Part shown: positions 43,646 to 51,887 of the stretch, piece after piece
Layout of the letters: each line of letters begins with the position of its first letter
Position numbering within the stretch: position 1 is the stretch's first letter
Source of the DNA: Verrucomicrobiota bacterium
GTDB taxonomy: Bacteria; Verrucomicrobiota; Verrucomicrobiia; Opitutales; Opitutaceae
Length of the DNA stretch: 64,000 nt
Direction: 5' to 3'
NCBI GenBank assembly: GCA_016235555.1
Contig: JACRKC010000112.1
Span: 1-64,000 of the forward strand
Program-made: the position numbers and the translations under genes
Notes under the pieces: model-generated
What the model saw: only the letters and a program-made list of their open reading frames with translations
Told to the model about the DNA's origin: nothing
The model's database searches: none

Positions 43646-44224
43646 TTATTCGGCGGCGCGCTGGACCTGCCAGTATTCGAGTTCGACCGGGGTGAAGCGG
43701 CCGAAGATGGAGACGGAGACCTTGAGCTTGCCGCGTTCGGGATCGATTTCGTCGATGCGGCCGGTGAGGGACGCGAAGGCGCCGTCGGTGATCTTCACTT
43801 CCTCGCCGACGGAGTATTGCACCTTCGGCACTTCCTTGCCGCTGGCGGCTTCGATGCGCGAGTGAATCTCGTCGATCTCCGACTGGCGGAGCGCCGCGGG
43901 ATGGTCCCCGCCGACGAAGCCGATCACACCCGTGGTCTCCTTCATGAAATACCACGGCTTGTTGATGAGCTTCTTGTCCTCGTCGTAGAGCCGGGCGCAC
44001 ACGAACACGTAACCCGGATACAGCTTGCGCACCTTGGTGGTCTTCTTGCCGCCCTTGACCTCCGAGACGACTTCCGTGGGCAGGAGAATCTCGAAAATGG
44101 ATTCGTCGAGCTCCTCGGCCTTTTTGAACTTCTCGATGTAGGTCTTCACCTTGCTCTCCTGGCCGGAGAGCGTGTGCAGCGCGAACCATTGCGCGCCGGC
44201 GGGGGCGGTCGTTTGGGCGGACAT
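43646..44224 (-). CDS. nusG: Transcription termination/antitermination factor NusG
   Basis: Binds RNA polymerase and couples it to Rho or to ribosomal S10 (192 residues). The NGN domain (WFALHTLSGQESKVKTYIEK; YPGYVFV) is followed by a KOW domain (GEEVKITDGAFASLTGRIDE). It lies 9 bp after secE, the standard secE-nusG pair. Confidence 0.97.
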   Translation of the reverse strand: MSAQTTAPAGAQWFALHTLSGQESKVKTYIEKFKKAEELDESIFEILLPTEVVSEVKGGKKTTKVRKLYPGYVFVCARLYDEDKKLINKPWYFMKETTGVIGFVGGDHPAALRQSEIDEIHSRIEAASGKEVPKVQYSVGEEVKITDGAFASLTGRIDEIDPERGKLKVSVSIFGRFTPVELEYWQVQRAAE

Positions 44225-44233
44225 GGCGGGGCG

Positions 44234-44437
44234 TTAGCTCACCCAGGAGGTGAGCAGGTCGACGACTTGATACAGCGAGAAATCGCTGATGCTGGTGAAC
44301 ACGCCCATGATGATCGCGGCGACGATTACAATGAGAGTCGAATTGCCGAGTTCGGCCCAAGTGGGCCAGGCGCACTTGAGCAGTTCGTCCCACATTTCGC
44401 GGACGAAAACGCGGATGGCGCTGAATGGATTTTTCAT
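44234..44437 (-). CDS. secE: Protein translocase subunit SecE
   Basis: Small clamp subunit of the Sec translocon (67 residues, single-helix form). Amphipathic VREMWDELLKCAWPTWAEL precedes one transmembrane helix. The ATG at 44437 is chosen because the next upstream in-frame start lies inside tRNA-Trp. Confidence 0.95.
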   Translation of the reverse strand: MKNPFSAIRVFVREMWDELLKCAWPTWAELGNSTLIVIVAAIIMGVFTSISDFSLYQVVDLLTSWVS

Positions 44438-44455
44438 CGGACGGTTTTTGGAAAG

Positions 44456-44531
44456 TGGCAGGGGCGGAGGGACTCGAACCCCCAACCGACGGTTTTGGAG
44501 ACCGCTACTCTACCAATTGAGCTACACCCCT
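44456..44531 (-). tRNA. trnW: tRNA-Trp (CCA anticodon)
   Basis: A 76-nt cloverleaf on the minus strand: acceptor AGGGGTG/CGCCCCT (one G-U pair), D-arm with AGCTCAATTGGTAGAG, anticodon loop CTCCAAA giving CCA, T-loop GTTCGAGTC, genome-encoded 3' CCA. It lies between tuf and secE, as in many bacteria. Confidence 0.97.
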
Positions 44532-44610
44532 GTGTGTGGTCTTTTAGACGACGCAGCCGAGGCCCGGAAAAAAGCCTCGGCGTGGTCGATTTAAACGTTT
44601 GGGAGACGAC

Positions 44611-45801
44611 TTATTCGACGATCTCCGTGATGCGGCCGGCTCCGATGGTCCGACCGCCCTCGCGGATGGCGAAGCGCTGGGTCTTTTCCATGGCGATCGG
44701 CGCGATCAGCTCGATGTCGACGTTGGTGTTGTCACCGGGCATGATCATCTCGACACCCTTGGCGAGCACGACGATACCGGTCACGTCGGTGGTCCGGAAG
44801 TAGAACTGCGGCCGGTAACCGTTGAAGAACGGCGTGTGGCGGCCACCCTCGTCCTTGGTGAGGACGTAAATCTCGGCCTTGGCCTTCTTGTGGGGAGTGA
44901 TCGACTTCGGGGCGGCCAGAACCTGACCACGCTCGATGCCGTCCTTTTCCACACCGCGGAGGAGGAGGCCGACGTTGTCGCCCGCCTGGCCGCTGTCGAG
45001 GAGCTTGCGGAACATCTCGACGCCCGTGCAAACGGTCGTGGCGGTGTCGCGGAGACCGACGATTTCGAGGGTGTCGTTCACCTTGACGACGCCGCGCTCG
45101 ATACGACCGGTGGCGACGGTGCCGCGGCCGGTGATCGAGAACACGTCTTCGACCGACATGAGGAAGGGCTTGTCCATCTCGCGGACCGGCTCGGCGATTT
45201 CGCTGTCGATCGCGTCCATGAGTTCACCGATGGCCTTGTCGCCCTCGGGCTTGCCCTCGAGCGCGGCGGTGGCGGAGCCACGGACGATCTTGGCGCTGTC
45301 GCCGTCGAACTTGTATTTGTTGAGGAGTTCGCGGATTTCCATCTCGACGAGGTCGAGGAGTTCCTTGTCGTCGATGAGGTCGACCTTGTTGAGCCAGACC
45401 ACGATCTTCGGCACGCCGACCTGGCGGGCGAGGAGGATGTGCTCACGGGTCTGCGGCATCGGGCCGTCCGCGGCCGACACGACGAGGATGGCGCCGTCCA
45501 TCTGCGCGGCGCCGGTGATCATGTTCTTGACGAAGTCGGCGTGGCCGGGGCAATCGACGTGGGCGTAGTGGCGCTTGGCGGTCTCATACTCCACGTGGGC
45601 GACCGCGATGGTGACGGTCTTGGTCGCGTCACGCACGGTGCCGCCCTTGGCGATGTCGGCGTAGGCCTTGATCTGCGCAAGGCCCTTGCGCGACTGAACC
45701 GCCAGAATCGCGGCGGTCGTGGTCGTCTTACCGTGGTCAATGTGGCCGATGGTGCCGACGTTGACGTGCGGTTTGGTGCGTTCGAATGTTGCTTTAGCCA
45801 T
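44611..45801 (-). CDS. tuf: Elongation factor Tu with a divergent switch I
   Basis: Delivers aminoacyl-tRNA to the ribosome as a GTP complex (396 residues). G1 [10 protein letters not shown]3 [12 protein letters not shown] and G4 NKVD are standard. The effector/switch I region is not: the usual AxxEKARGITIN is replaced by [20 protein letters not shown], which is two residues longer and has KTVTI in place of RGITI; the Thr expected to bind Mg2+ is kept. EF-G in the same window has the normal RGITI. The ATG at 45801 matches the family start [20 protein letters not shown]. Confidence 0.97.
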   Translation of the reverse strand: MAKATFERTKPHVNVGTIGHIDHGKTTTTAAILAVQSRKGLAQIKAYADIAKGGTVRDATKTVTIAVAHVEYETAKRHYAHVDCPGHADFVKNMITGAAQMDGAILVVSAADGPMPQTREHILLARQVGVPKIVVWLNKVDLIDDKELLDLVEMEIRELLNKYKFDGDSAKIVRGSATAALEGKPEGDKAIGELMDAIDSEIAEPVREMDKPFLMSVEDVFSITGRGTVATGRIERGVVKVNDTLEIVGLRDTATTVCTGVEMFRKLLDSGQAGDNVGLLLRGVEKDGIERGQVLAAPKSITPHKKAKAEIYVLTKDEGGRHTPFFNGYRPQFYFRTTDVTGIVVLAKGVEMIMPGDNTNVDIELIAPIAMEKTQRFAIREGGRTIGAGRITEIVE

Positions 45802-45882
45802 GGAGTGGTTGGGTTTGTTGGATGAAACTTGGCCTCGGGGTTTTACGTCGGCGAAGCAACCGACGACCTTCGTGTTTTGGCA

Positions 45883-45958
45883 TGGAGCCCAGAATCGGAT
45901 TTGAACCGACGACCTCCCCCTTACCAAGGGGGTGCTCTACCAACTGAGCTATCTGGGC
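45883..45958 (-). tRNA. trnT: tRNA-Thr (GGT anticodon)
   Basis: A 76-nt cloverleaf on the minus strand: acceptor GCCCAGA/TCTGGGC, anticodon stem CCCCC/GGGGG with loop TTGGTAA (anticodon GGT), T-loop GTTCAAATC, encoded CCA. It heads the tuf transcription unit. Confidence 0.97.
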
Positions 45959-45995
45959 AGAGTAAGGCTGTGCCAAAAAACGAAAAGAGCCGGTG

Positions 45996-46024
45996 AACGT
46001 GCAGCCCGGTTTTGGCACCGTCAA
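45996..46024 (-). promoter_or_regulatory. Candidate sigma-70-type promoter for tRNA-Thr/tuf
   Basis: The minus strand has TTGACG at 46024-46019 and, 17 nt on, CACGTT (46001-45996). The -35 is good and the -10 poor. Position, about 40 bp before the tRNA, is sensible. Tentative. Confidence 0.3.
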
Positions 46025-46052
46025 CAGCAAATTCGCTTGAATTCCGAAATTT

Positions 46053-46784
46053 CTACGGCCCGACGCAAATCCGGTAAAACCCGGGGGCCAAACGCTCACC
46101 GATCCGCAGCGTCCGCGCGAGGTGGTTCTGAAAGTGGGCATCGACTTCCTCCACGCCGGAGCGGGTCGTCAGGACCAACGCCCCGACCAGCCCAGCCGGA
46201 TCGACTGCGGCGACGAACTCCAACGGCAGCCAAGCACTGCTACCGGGCGGCCGGGCAGACTCAATGAGCGTTTCGGCAATCACCGGACGGCCAGTGTCGG
46301 CAGCCTTTATCACGAGATAGCCGCCTCGCGGGGACAACGCCGGCACCGCCAGCTCAGCCCGACCAAACCCCGAGGCCAGAGGCTCGGGAGACGGGAGGGC
46401 AAGCGCCGACCCGGGCGCCGCGGCCGGAGCCGGCAAATCACCCACCGGCTTCGGCAGTGATAGCGCATCCAATTTCAGCCCATAGACTTCGAACCCGAGC
46501 TTCGGTGGGTAGTTGGGGAACGCAGCGCCAAACTCCGGCATCTCAATCCCTCGTGGGTTGGCGTTGAAACGTGTCGGCAAAAAGAGCGGCGCAGGATCGA
46601 AAATCACCGCCTCATCCCTCAGCAGCGGATTTGAGGTCATGGCCACCGACACTTTCGATGGCTTGTCAGCCGGAGCGTCCGGGTGGGGAGCCCGGAAAAG
46701 CACGGCCACCGCGCCGACCGCCACAAGAGCCCCAATCAAGGCAACGGCCCATTTCGCCCGGTCGTAGATCGGAGCCCGGCTCAT
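46053..46784 (-). CDS. TonB-like energy transducer
   Basis: A 243-residue membrane-anchored protein: one N-terminal transmembrane helix (about residues 12-30), a Pro/Ala-rich periplasmic stretch, and a C-terminal domain (VDPAGLVGALVLTTRSGVEE ... LAPGFYRICVGP) with TonB-C-like pattern. Its ATG overlaps the exbD stop (ATGA). Together with ExbB and ExbD it would transmit proton-motive force to outer-membrane receptors such as the one at 4958-8026. The family match is by pattern and gene order, not by a strong motif. Confidence 0.65.
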   Translation of the reverse strand: MSRAPIYDRAKWAVALIGALVAVGAVAVLFRAPHPDAPADKPSKVSVAMTSNPLLRDEAVIFDPAPLFLPTRFNANPRGIEMPEFGAAFPNYPPKLGFEVYGLKLDALSLPKPVGDLPAPAAAPGSALALPSPEPLASGFGRAELAVPALSPRGGYLVIKAADTGRPVIAETLIESARPPGSSAWLPLEFVAAVDPAGLVGALVLTTRSGVEEVDAHFQNHLARTLRIGERLAPGFYRICVGP

Positions 46785-47221
46785 TTTGCACGTGCGGCGT
46801 CCGCACCGGTCACCGGCTCCTCAAACGCCCAAACCACGCGGAATCCCGCTGCCGTCGCCGCGCTCACGATGGCCGCCTGTTTTTCCACGAGCACTCCTGC
46901 TCCTGCGATCACCAAAAGCGATGGGTCTTTGGTTTTCGTTCCTTCCTTGGCGAGCCAATCCCTCAAGCCCGCTTCCGAGATCGGTCCGCGGTTGGCAAAG
47001 ATCATGCCCGAGCTGGAAATGCTCACGTAATGGGTGGTCGGCGAAGCGCTGGCCCGGGCGCCGGGCATCTGCTCGATCCGCAGCCCGGGCGCCACGACGA
47101 AGCGGGAGCCGAAAACCGTGAAGAAAAAAACCAGGAGCCCGGCGTTCACGTAGAAGATCCAGTCGAGGTTCCGCGGCGCCGGCTGCAGGCGTGAGGCGAG
47201 CTCCAGTGGCCGGGTGGTCAT
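46781..47221 (-). CDS. ExbD/TolR-like biopolymer transport protein
   Basis: A 146-residue protein with one N-terminal transmembrane helix (VNAGLLVFFFTVF) followed by the typical post-helix motif FVVAPGLRIEQMPGA and a periplasmic domain. In usual ExbD proteins the helix carries an essential proton-path Asp (pattern IDVxxxLLxxF); by eye alignment this position is Val or Asn here, and the nearest Asp (NLDWIFYV) is about five residues earlier. Start and stop both overlap neighbours by ATGA, so the exbB-exbD-tonB order is translationally coupled. Confidence 0.75.
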   Translation of the reverse strand: MTTRPLELASRLQPAPRNLDWIFYVNAGLLVFFFTVFGSRFVVAPGLRIEQMPGARASASPTTHYVSISSSGMIFANRGPISEAGLRDWLAKEGTKTKDPSLLVIAGAGVLVEKQAAIVSAATAAGFRVVWAFEEPVTGADAARAK

Positions 47222-47880
47222 TTGCCCTCCTCCGGAGCGACCGCCTCGCCGGCCCCCGGCGCCTGGCGATACTCCGTCTGCAGATACTTCATGATCTCGT
47301 TCGCCGACCACTCCACGTCGCGCACGATCGCCCGCACCCGACCGGACAGGAAATGGTGCGCGAGGTGCGCGGGGATCGCGAGCATGAGGCTTCCCGCCAC
47401 ACTCAGCAACGCCTGCCAGAACCCCCGCGCCAGCGCGCTGGCCGACATGTAATCCTTCTCGAACGCCACGAAGGTCGTGATCATCCCCAGCACCGTCCCC
47501 AACAGGCCGGCGAGCGGCGCCACCTGCGCCACCGCCGCGAGCGAGCCGAGGCGCCGTTCGAGCGCGGGCAATTCGATCACCGCCGCCTCCTGCACCTGAT
47601 ACCGCATTTCCTCCGCCGGCGCGTCCGCATGCAACAACGCCGCTTTCACCACCGCCGCCACCGGGCCCGGAGTCTCCTCGCAGACGGTCAGCGCCTCGAC
47701 GAGCCGGCGCTTGGCCAGGATGTTCTTGATGCCGTCGACAAACGCCTTCGCCCGGATCTGCCCGCGGTGCAGGAAGAGGAGGCGCTCGAGAAACAGCACC
47801 AGCAGCGCCACGCCGAGCGGGGCCAGCACGAACATCATCGGGCCACCCTTGGAAAACAGACTGAAATCGAAAGCCGACAT
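47218..47880 (-). CDS. ExbB/TolQ/MotA-family proton channel protein
   Basis: A 220-residue inner-membrane protein with three predicted helices and the family core LAAVAQVAPLAGLLGTVLGM followed by a third helix (LSVAGSLMLAIPAHLAHHFL). It would form the proton channel with the downstream ExbD-like protein. It lies 50 bp after the large TPR gene. Confidence 0.88.
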   Translation of the reverse strand: MSAFDFSLFSKGGPMMFVLAPLGVALLVLFLERLLFLHRGQIRAKAFVDGIKNILAKRRLVEALTVCEETPGPVAAVVKAALLHADAPAEEMRYQVQEAAVIELPALERRLGSLAAVAQVAPLAGLLGTVLGMITTFVAFEKDYMSASALARGFWQALLSVAGSLMLAIPAHLAHHFLSGRVRAIVRDVEWSANEIMKYLQTEYRQAPGAGEAVAPEEGK

Positions 47881-47930
47881 CGGAGAAAAGTGTTACAGGC
47901 GCTTCGCCGCCCCGCGTAAACCGGAAACGT

Positions 47931-50612
47931 TCACGGCCTGGCCTCCGGGAGCTTGAAGCGCTCCAGTTTGCCCCTCGCAACCGCGTCGCCCGGGAGCTTC
48001 GCCTCGATGATCAACCGCCACGCCCGCTCTGCTTCGGCGAGCTTCGCCTGCTTCTCATACAGCGCGCCCACCTCGAACAGCGTGCGCGACATCCAGTAGC
48101 GTCCCGTGGCGCCCAGGCGGCCCGCGCGATTCGCGTCGTTGATCAGGAACGGCTCCGCCACATCGCGCCACCACACTTCGAGCGCCTTCTTCGCCTCGCC
48201 CCGCCGCGCGAGCAACGCGCCGAGATTGTAGCCCGCCTCCACCCGCACGTCGATGTGCCGCTCGTCGGCGAGATCCCGCAGCGCCTCGAACCGCGCCTGC
48301 ACGTCCGCCACCAGCGCATCGTTGCCGCGCTCCTGGTTCGGCGCGCTCAGCGCGTTGAGCGTCTCCGCCAGCGCGAGTTTCGCGTAGATCACGTCGCCGT
48401 GCTGCGGGAATCTGTTGATGAGATCCTCGTAGACGAGTTGCGCGCCGGAGAAGTCGTTCAGCTTGCGCAACAGCTCGCCCTGCTTCAGCCGCGCCGCAAA
48501 CACCAGCGGGCTTTGCGGGTAGTTCGTCACCAATCGCACGATGATGCCGTTCGCGTCGCGGTAGTTCTTTTCCTGGCCGAGCCGCTCCGACTGCAGCGCC
48601 GCCTGAAACAGCGCATACGGCGCGTAGTCGTTCTTCGGAAACTTGTCCGCCAGCTGGGTCAGCAGGCCCTGCGCTTTCGCCGTCTGATCCTGGTTGGCGT
48701 GGTAATTCGCCTCGATGATGTAGGAGTAGACCGCCGCGTCCGAGGCCGCGAAATCCGGATTGCCGCGGATCTCCTGCAGCGCTTTCAGCGCCTCCGCCTC
48801 CTCCTTGACGAGGAAATGCGCCTCGGCCCGCAACAGCACCGCCGAACTCACGATCTGGTTGCGCAAGGCCGCATCGATCTCACCCAGCGAATTCGCCAGA
48901 TTCTTCGCCAGTTCCAGTGTGCTCCGGGGCTGGCCGGCCTCCAGCGAGAGGCGCGCCCGCAGCCACTCCATCCGCGCCCGCAACTCGGGCTTCAACTGCG
49001 CCGCGCCCGCCGGCGCCGTCTCGAGCAGGCGCTGCACGCGCGCGTAGGCCGCGGCCGTCTTGCCCGCCACTTGGAGCGCCCGCGCGAGATTCCATTCCGA
49101 CTTCCAACGGTCCTCGAGATCGAAGGCCGCGTTCCGCCCGAGTTCATCGAGCACGGGCTCCGCGCCCTCGGGCGTCCCGGCCCGGATTTCGGCCATCACC
49201 CGCTGGAACATGAAGGCGCTGCGCTCCCGCGGATCAAACACCCCCGCCCGCTCGCGCAACACCGCGGCGTAGGCGTCCGCCGCCGCGCGGTAATCGCCCG
49301 CGTCGCCCTGCGCCTCGCCCGCGCGGAACCGCGCCTCGGCCTCGAGCACCCCGAGTTTCGCCCGCGCCCGCACTTCGTCGTCGCGCGTCGCATTGGCCAA
49401 TTCCGCCCGCGCCCGCGCGGCGCTGTCCGCCGCGGTCCGGTAGCGGCGCTGCTCCCACGCCGACGCGGTCAGCACGCCATACACCTGCACGCGCAACGGC
49501 GAACCGGGAAACTTGTTCAGCAACTGCCGGGCATCGTCCTCCGCCCGCGCAAACCCCTCCGTCGTCCGCTCCGCCAGCGCCACCTGCGCCCGATACAGCA
49601 GCAGACTCTCCAGGATCCGGTGCGGCGTCGGCCCGTCGATCAGCTTGTCCAGCTCCGCGCGAAACGCCACGCGGGCCGGCTCCGTGTCCGCCGCGCTGGC
49701 GAGCAGCTGCAGCGCGATGCGCTGCTTGTCCGCGTCGACGCCCCCCTCGAGTAATTGCATGAGGGCGGTGCGCCCCGCCGGCTCCCGTCCCAAGCCTGCG
49801 ATCAACCCGAGCGTGAGCCGGAATTCATCGGCCCGCGCCTTCTCCTCCGGTGGCAGCACGAGCAACACTTCCTGGAGAAACGAAACCGCCGGGCCGTGTT
49901 GCTTCAACGCTTCGCGCATGACCGCCACCTGCACGACAAACTGGTAGCCGGCCGGTCCGGAACGAAACCGGTTGTAGTTGTCCATCGCCTGCCGCAGCTG
50001 CGCCTCGTCCACCGTCGACAGGCGCTGCAAACGCGCCCGCTCGCTGGCCAGGAGGAAGCGCGCCCGCGACAACTCGGTCGACGACGCCTTCACGGCATTG
50101 TCGTAGGCCTCGTTGGCCCGCGGCGCATCGCCCGCCGCTTCCGCCACCAACCCCGACAGAAAATACCACCACGGCCGGTCCGCCCCGCCCAGTTCCTCGA
50201 GTCGTGCCGCCGCCAGCGCCGCCCGCGCCGCCTCGGTCTTCTTCAGCTGCGCCGCCGCCAGGCCTGCCCGCAACTGCCACGGCGCGCCGCGCAGCCCCAC
50301 GAAACCATTCAGCACCTTCTCCGCCTCCGCCGCTTCGCCCGCATCGAGGAGCGACGTCGCCAGCGCCAGGGTCAGCCCCGCCCGATCCGCACCGGGCGCC
50401 TCCAGCAACCTCCGGTAAAGGTCAGCCGCGAGACTCGGCAGCCCCAGCTCCTGCGCCCGTTGCGCGGCGGCCAGCGACAACGCCGCGCCACCCGGCGATC
50501 CGACCGTCGCCCCGGCCGGCCGCGTGAGCGGCGCCGGCTGGCTCAGCGGCCCCTGCGCGCGCGCGCGCGCCAGCCCGAGGAGAAACATAGAGAGGAGGAG
50601 TCGCTTGAACAC
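47931..50612 (-). CDS. Large exported TPR-repeat protein
   Basis: About 893 residues with a signal peptide (FKRLLLSMFLLGLARARAQ) and many degenerate tetratricopeptide-like helical repeats (for example LAADLYRRLLEAPGADRAGL, AYEKQ-type pairs, YPQSPLVFAARLKQGELLRK) along the whole length. The GTG at 50612 is preferred because it starts directly at the signal peptide; a TTG at 50651 and an ATG at 50588 are alternatives, and no strong Shine-Dalgarno decides. As first gene of the exbB-exbD-tonB operon it may scaffold a periplasmic Ton/Tol-type complex. Molecular function unknown. Confidence 0.75.
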   Translation of the reverse strand: MFKRLLLSMFLLGLARARAQGPLSQPAPLTRPAGATVGSPGGAALSLAAAQRAQELGLPSLAADLYRRLLEAPGADRAGLTLALATSLLDAGEAAEAEKVLNGFVGLRGAPWQLRAGLAAAQLKKTEAARAALAAARLEELGGADRPWWYFLSGLVAEAAGDAPRANEAYDNAVKASSTELSRARFLLASERARLQRLSTVDEAQLRQAMDNYNRFRSGPAGYQFVVQVAVMREALKQHGPAVSFLQEVLLVLPPEEKARADEFRLTLGLIAGLGREPAGRTALMQLLEGGVDADKQRIALQLLASAADTEPARVAFRAELDKLIDGPTPHRILESLLLYRAQVALAERTTEGFARAEDDARQLLNKFPGSPLRVQVYGVLTASAWEQRRYRTAADSAARARAELANATRDDEVRARAKLGVLEAEARFRAGEAQGDAGDYRAAADAYAAVLRERAGVFDPRERSAFMFQRVMAEIRAGTPEGAEPVLDELGRNAAFDLEDRWKSEWNLARALQVAGKTAAAYARVQRLLETAPAGAAQLKPELRARMEWLRARLSLEAGQPRSTLELAKNLANSLGEIDAALRNQIVSSAVLLRAEAHFLVKEEAEALKALQEIRGNPDFAASDAAVYSYIIEANYHANQDQTAKAQGLLTQLADKFPKNDYAPYALFQAALQSERLGQEKNYRDANGIIVRLVTNYPQSPLVFAARLKQGELLRKLNDFSGAQLVYEDLINRFPQHGDVIYAKLALAETLNALSAPNQERGNDALVADVQARFEALRDLADERHIDVRVEAGYNLGALLARRGEAKKALEVWWRDVAEPFLINDANRAGRLGATGRYWMSRTLFEVGALYEKQAKLAEAERAWRLIIEAKLPGDAVARGKLERFKLPEARP

Positions 50613-50781
50613 GATTGCGAAGGGCGAAATTGCGCCGCGGTCTGGAAACAATCAACCGCGTTGTAACTAGTTCCGCCTCGCGCCGCCCGGTTCCCTCGGC
50701 ACACTCGCCGCATTCCGTTTCACCGGCACCTCCCCCGCTCCGCCCCCTTTCTCTTCCTCCCTCAGTCCCTCCCTTAAGAAC

Positions 50782-51384
50782 ATGAGCGCCTTCGTCATCG
50801 CCCTCCTCGTCCTCCTCGTCCTCGCCATCGTGCTCGGCGCCTGGGTCGCCGGCATCTACAACAAGCTCGTCGAACTCCGCAACCGCTTCAAAAACGCCTT
50901 CAGCCAGATCGACGTGCAGCTCAAGCGCCGCTACGACCTCATCCCCAATCTCGTCGAGGTCGCCAAGGGCTACATGAAGCACGAGAGCACCACCCTCGAA
51001 GCCGTCATCAAGGCCCGCAACATCGCCGCCGCCGCCGCGCAGGCCGTCGCCGCCAATCCCGCCGACGCCAACGCGATGAAGTCCCTCGTCACCGCCGAAG
51101 CCGGCCTCGGCGGCGCCCTCTCGCGCCTCATGGTCGTCTCCGAGCAATACCCCGACCTGAAGGCCAACCAGAACATGCTCCAGCTCACCGAGGAGCTCAC
51201 CTCGACCGAGAACAAGATCTCCTTCGCCCGCCAAGCCTACAACGACTCCGTGATGACCTACAACACGACCCGCGAGATCTTTCCGAATGTGATCTTCGCC
51301 GGCATGTTCGGCTTCCTCCCCGCCGAGCTCTTCAAGATCGAAGACCCGACCGAGCGGAATGCGCCGAAGGTGAGCTTCGCCTAG
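50782..51384 (+). CDS. LemA family protein
   Basis: A 200-residue LemA protein: one N-terminal transmembrane helix, then the helical domain with the signature VQLKRRYDLIPNLVEVAKGY. Length is typical. LemA genes often accompany M48/HtpX-type membrane peptidases, and one follows two genes downstream here. Divergent from the TPR operon across a 169-bp gap that should hold both promoters. Biochemical role is not established for the family. Confidence 0.92.
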   Translation: MSAFVIALLVLLVLAIVLGAWVAGIYNKLVELRNRFKNAFSQIDVQLKRRYDLIPNLVEVAKGYMKHESTTLEAVIKARNIAAAAAQAVAANPADANAMKSLVTAEAGLGGALSRLMVVSEQYPDLKANQNMLQLTEELTSTENKISFARQAYNDSVMTYNTTREIFPNVIFAGMFGFLPAELFKIEDPTERNAPKVSFA

Positions 51385-51429
51385 GATCAATCTCCTTCTG
51401 TGCCACGGGAAAGTGGTAGCTTCTTGACG

Positions 51430-51885
51430 ATGTCGACCGATAAAGGCCAACCAGCCTTGACTCCGATCGAGCTAGATTACCGCGACGCCTTCGAACCAAT
51501 CGCGCAGGCGAGAAACCGGATTCACCGCCGCATCTCGTGGCTGATAGTTCCAGCTATAGGATTTTGGGCGCTGTTGTTTTTCAAGGCTTGGAACGAAATC
51601 GGCGCCATTGGATTCTTTGCCTGCTGGTTAGTCTTGTTCGTCGGCGCTTTCCTCACACCGAAATTGAAATGCCCTGGGTGTAGCCAAGACCCAGAAGCCG
51701 ACGGGAAATATTGTCCGGAGTGCGGCGCAGACAATTTAGAGGCTCCCAATTTCTTTAGTCTGCGATTCAGTCCAAAATGCCGCTCCTGCGAAAAGACCCT
51801 TTCTAGAGGCCGAGGGAATAGCCGGCGCTTCAAAATTCGCTTTTGCCCGCACTGCTCGGGGTATCTGCATACGGAAGGAGTCTAG
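51430..51885 (+). CDS. Membrane protein with two zinc-ribbon pairs
   Basis: A 151-residue protein. Two hydrophobic helices (about residues 37-80: LIVPAIGFWALLFF and IGFFACWLVLFVGAFL) precede four CxxC motifs: CPGC, CPEC, CRSC and CPHC, consistent with two zinc ribbons on the cytosolic side. The ATG at 51430 is preferred over a GTG at 51400, with no strong ribosome site for either. It has lower GC than its neighbours. It ends 2 bp before the peptidase ATG. Function unknown. Confidence 0.65.
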   Translation: MSTDKGQPALTPIELDYRDAFEPIAQARNRIHRRISWLIVPAIGFWALLFFKAWNEIGAIGFFACWLVLFVGAFLTPKLKCPGCSQDPEADGKYCPECGADNLEAPNFFSLRFSPKCRSCEKTLSRGRGNSRRFKIRFCPHCSGYLHTEGV

Positions 51886-51887
51886 CC

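Noticed and set aside
44438-44485. Longer N-terminus for SecE
   Set aside because: It would overlap the 3' part of tRNA-Trp and add non-homologous sequence.
44556-44581. Hairpin between tuf and tRNA-Trp considered as a tuf terminator
   Set aside because: The 8-bp stem has no T-run after it on the minus strand; tuf, tRNA-Trp and secE are probably co-transcribed.
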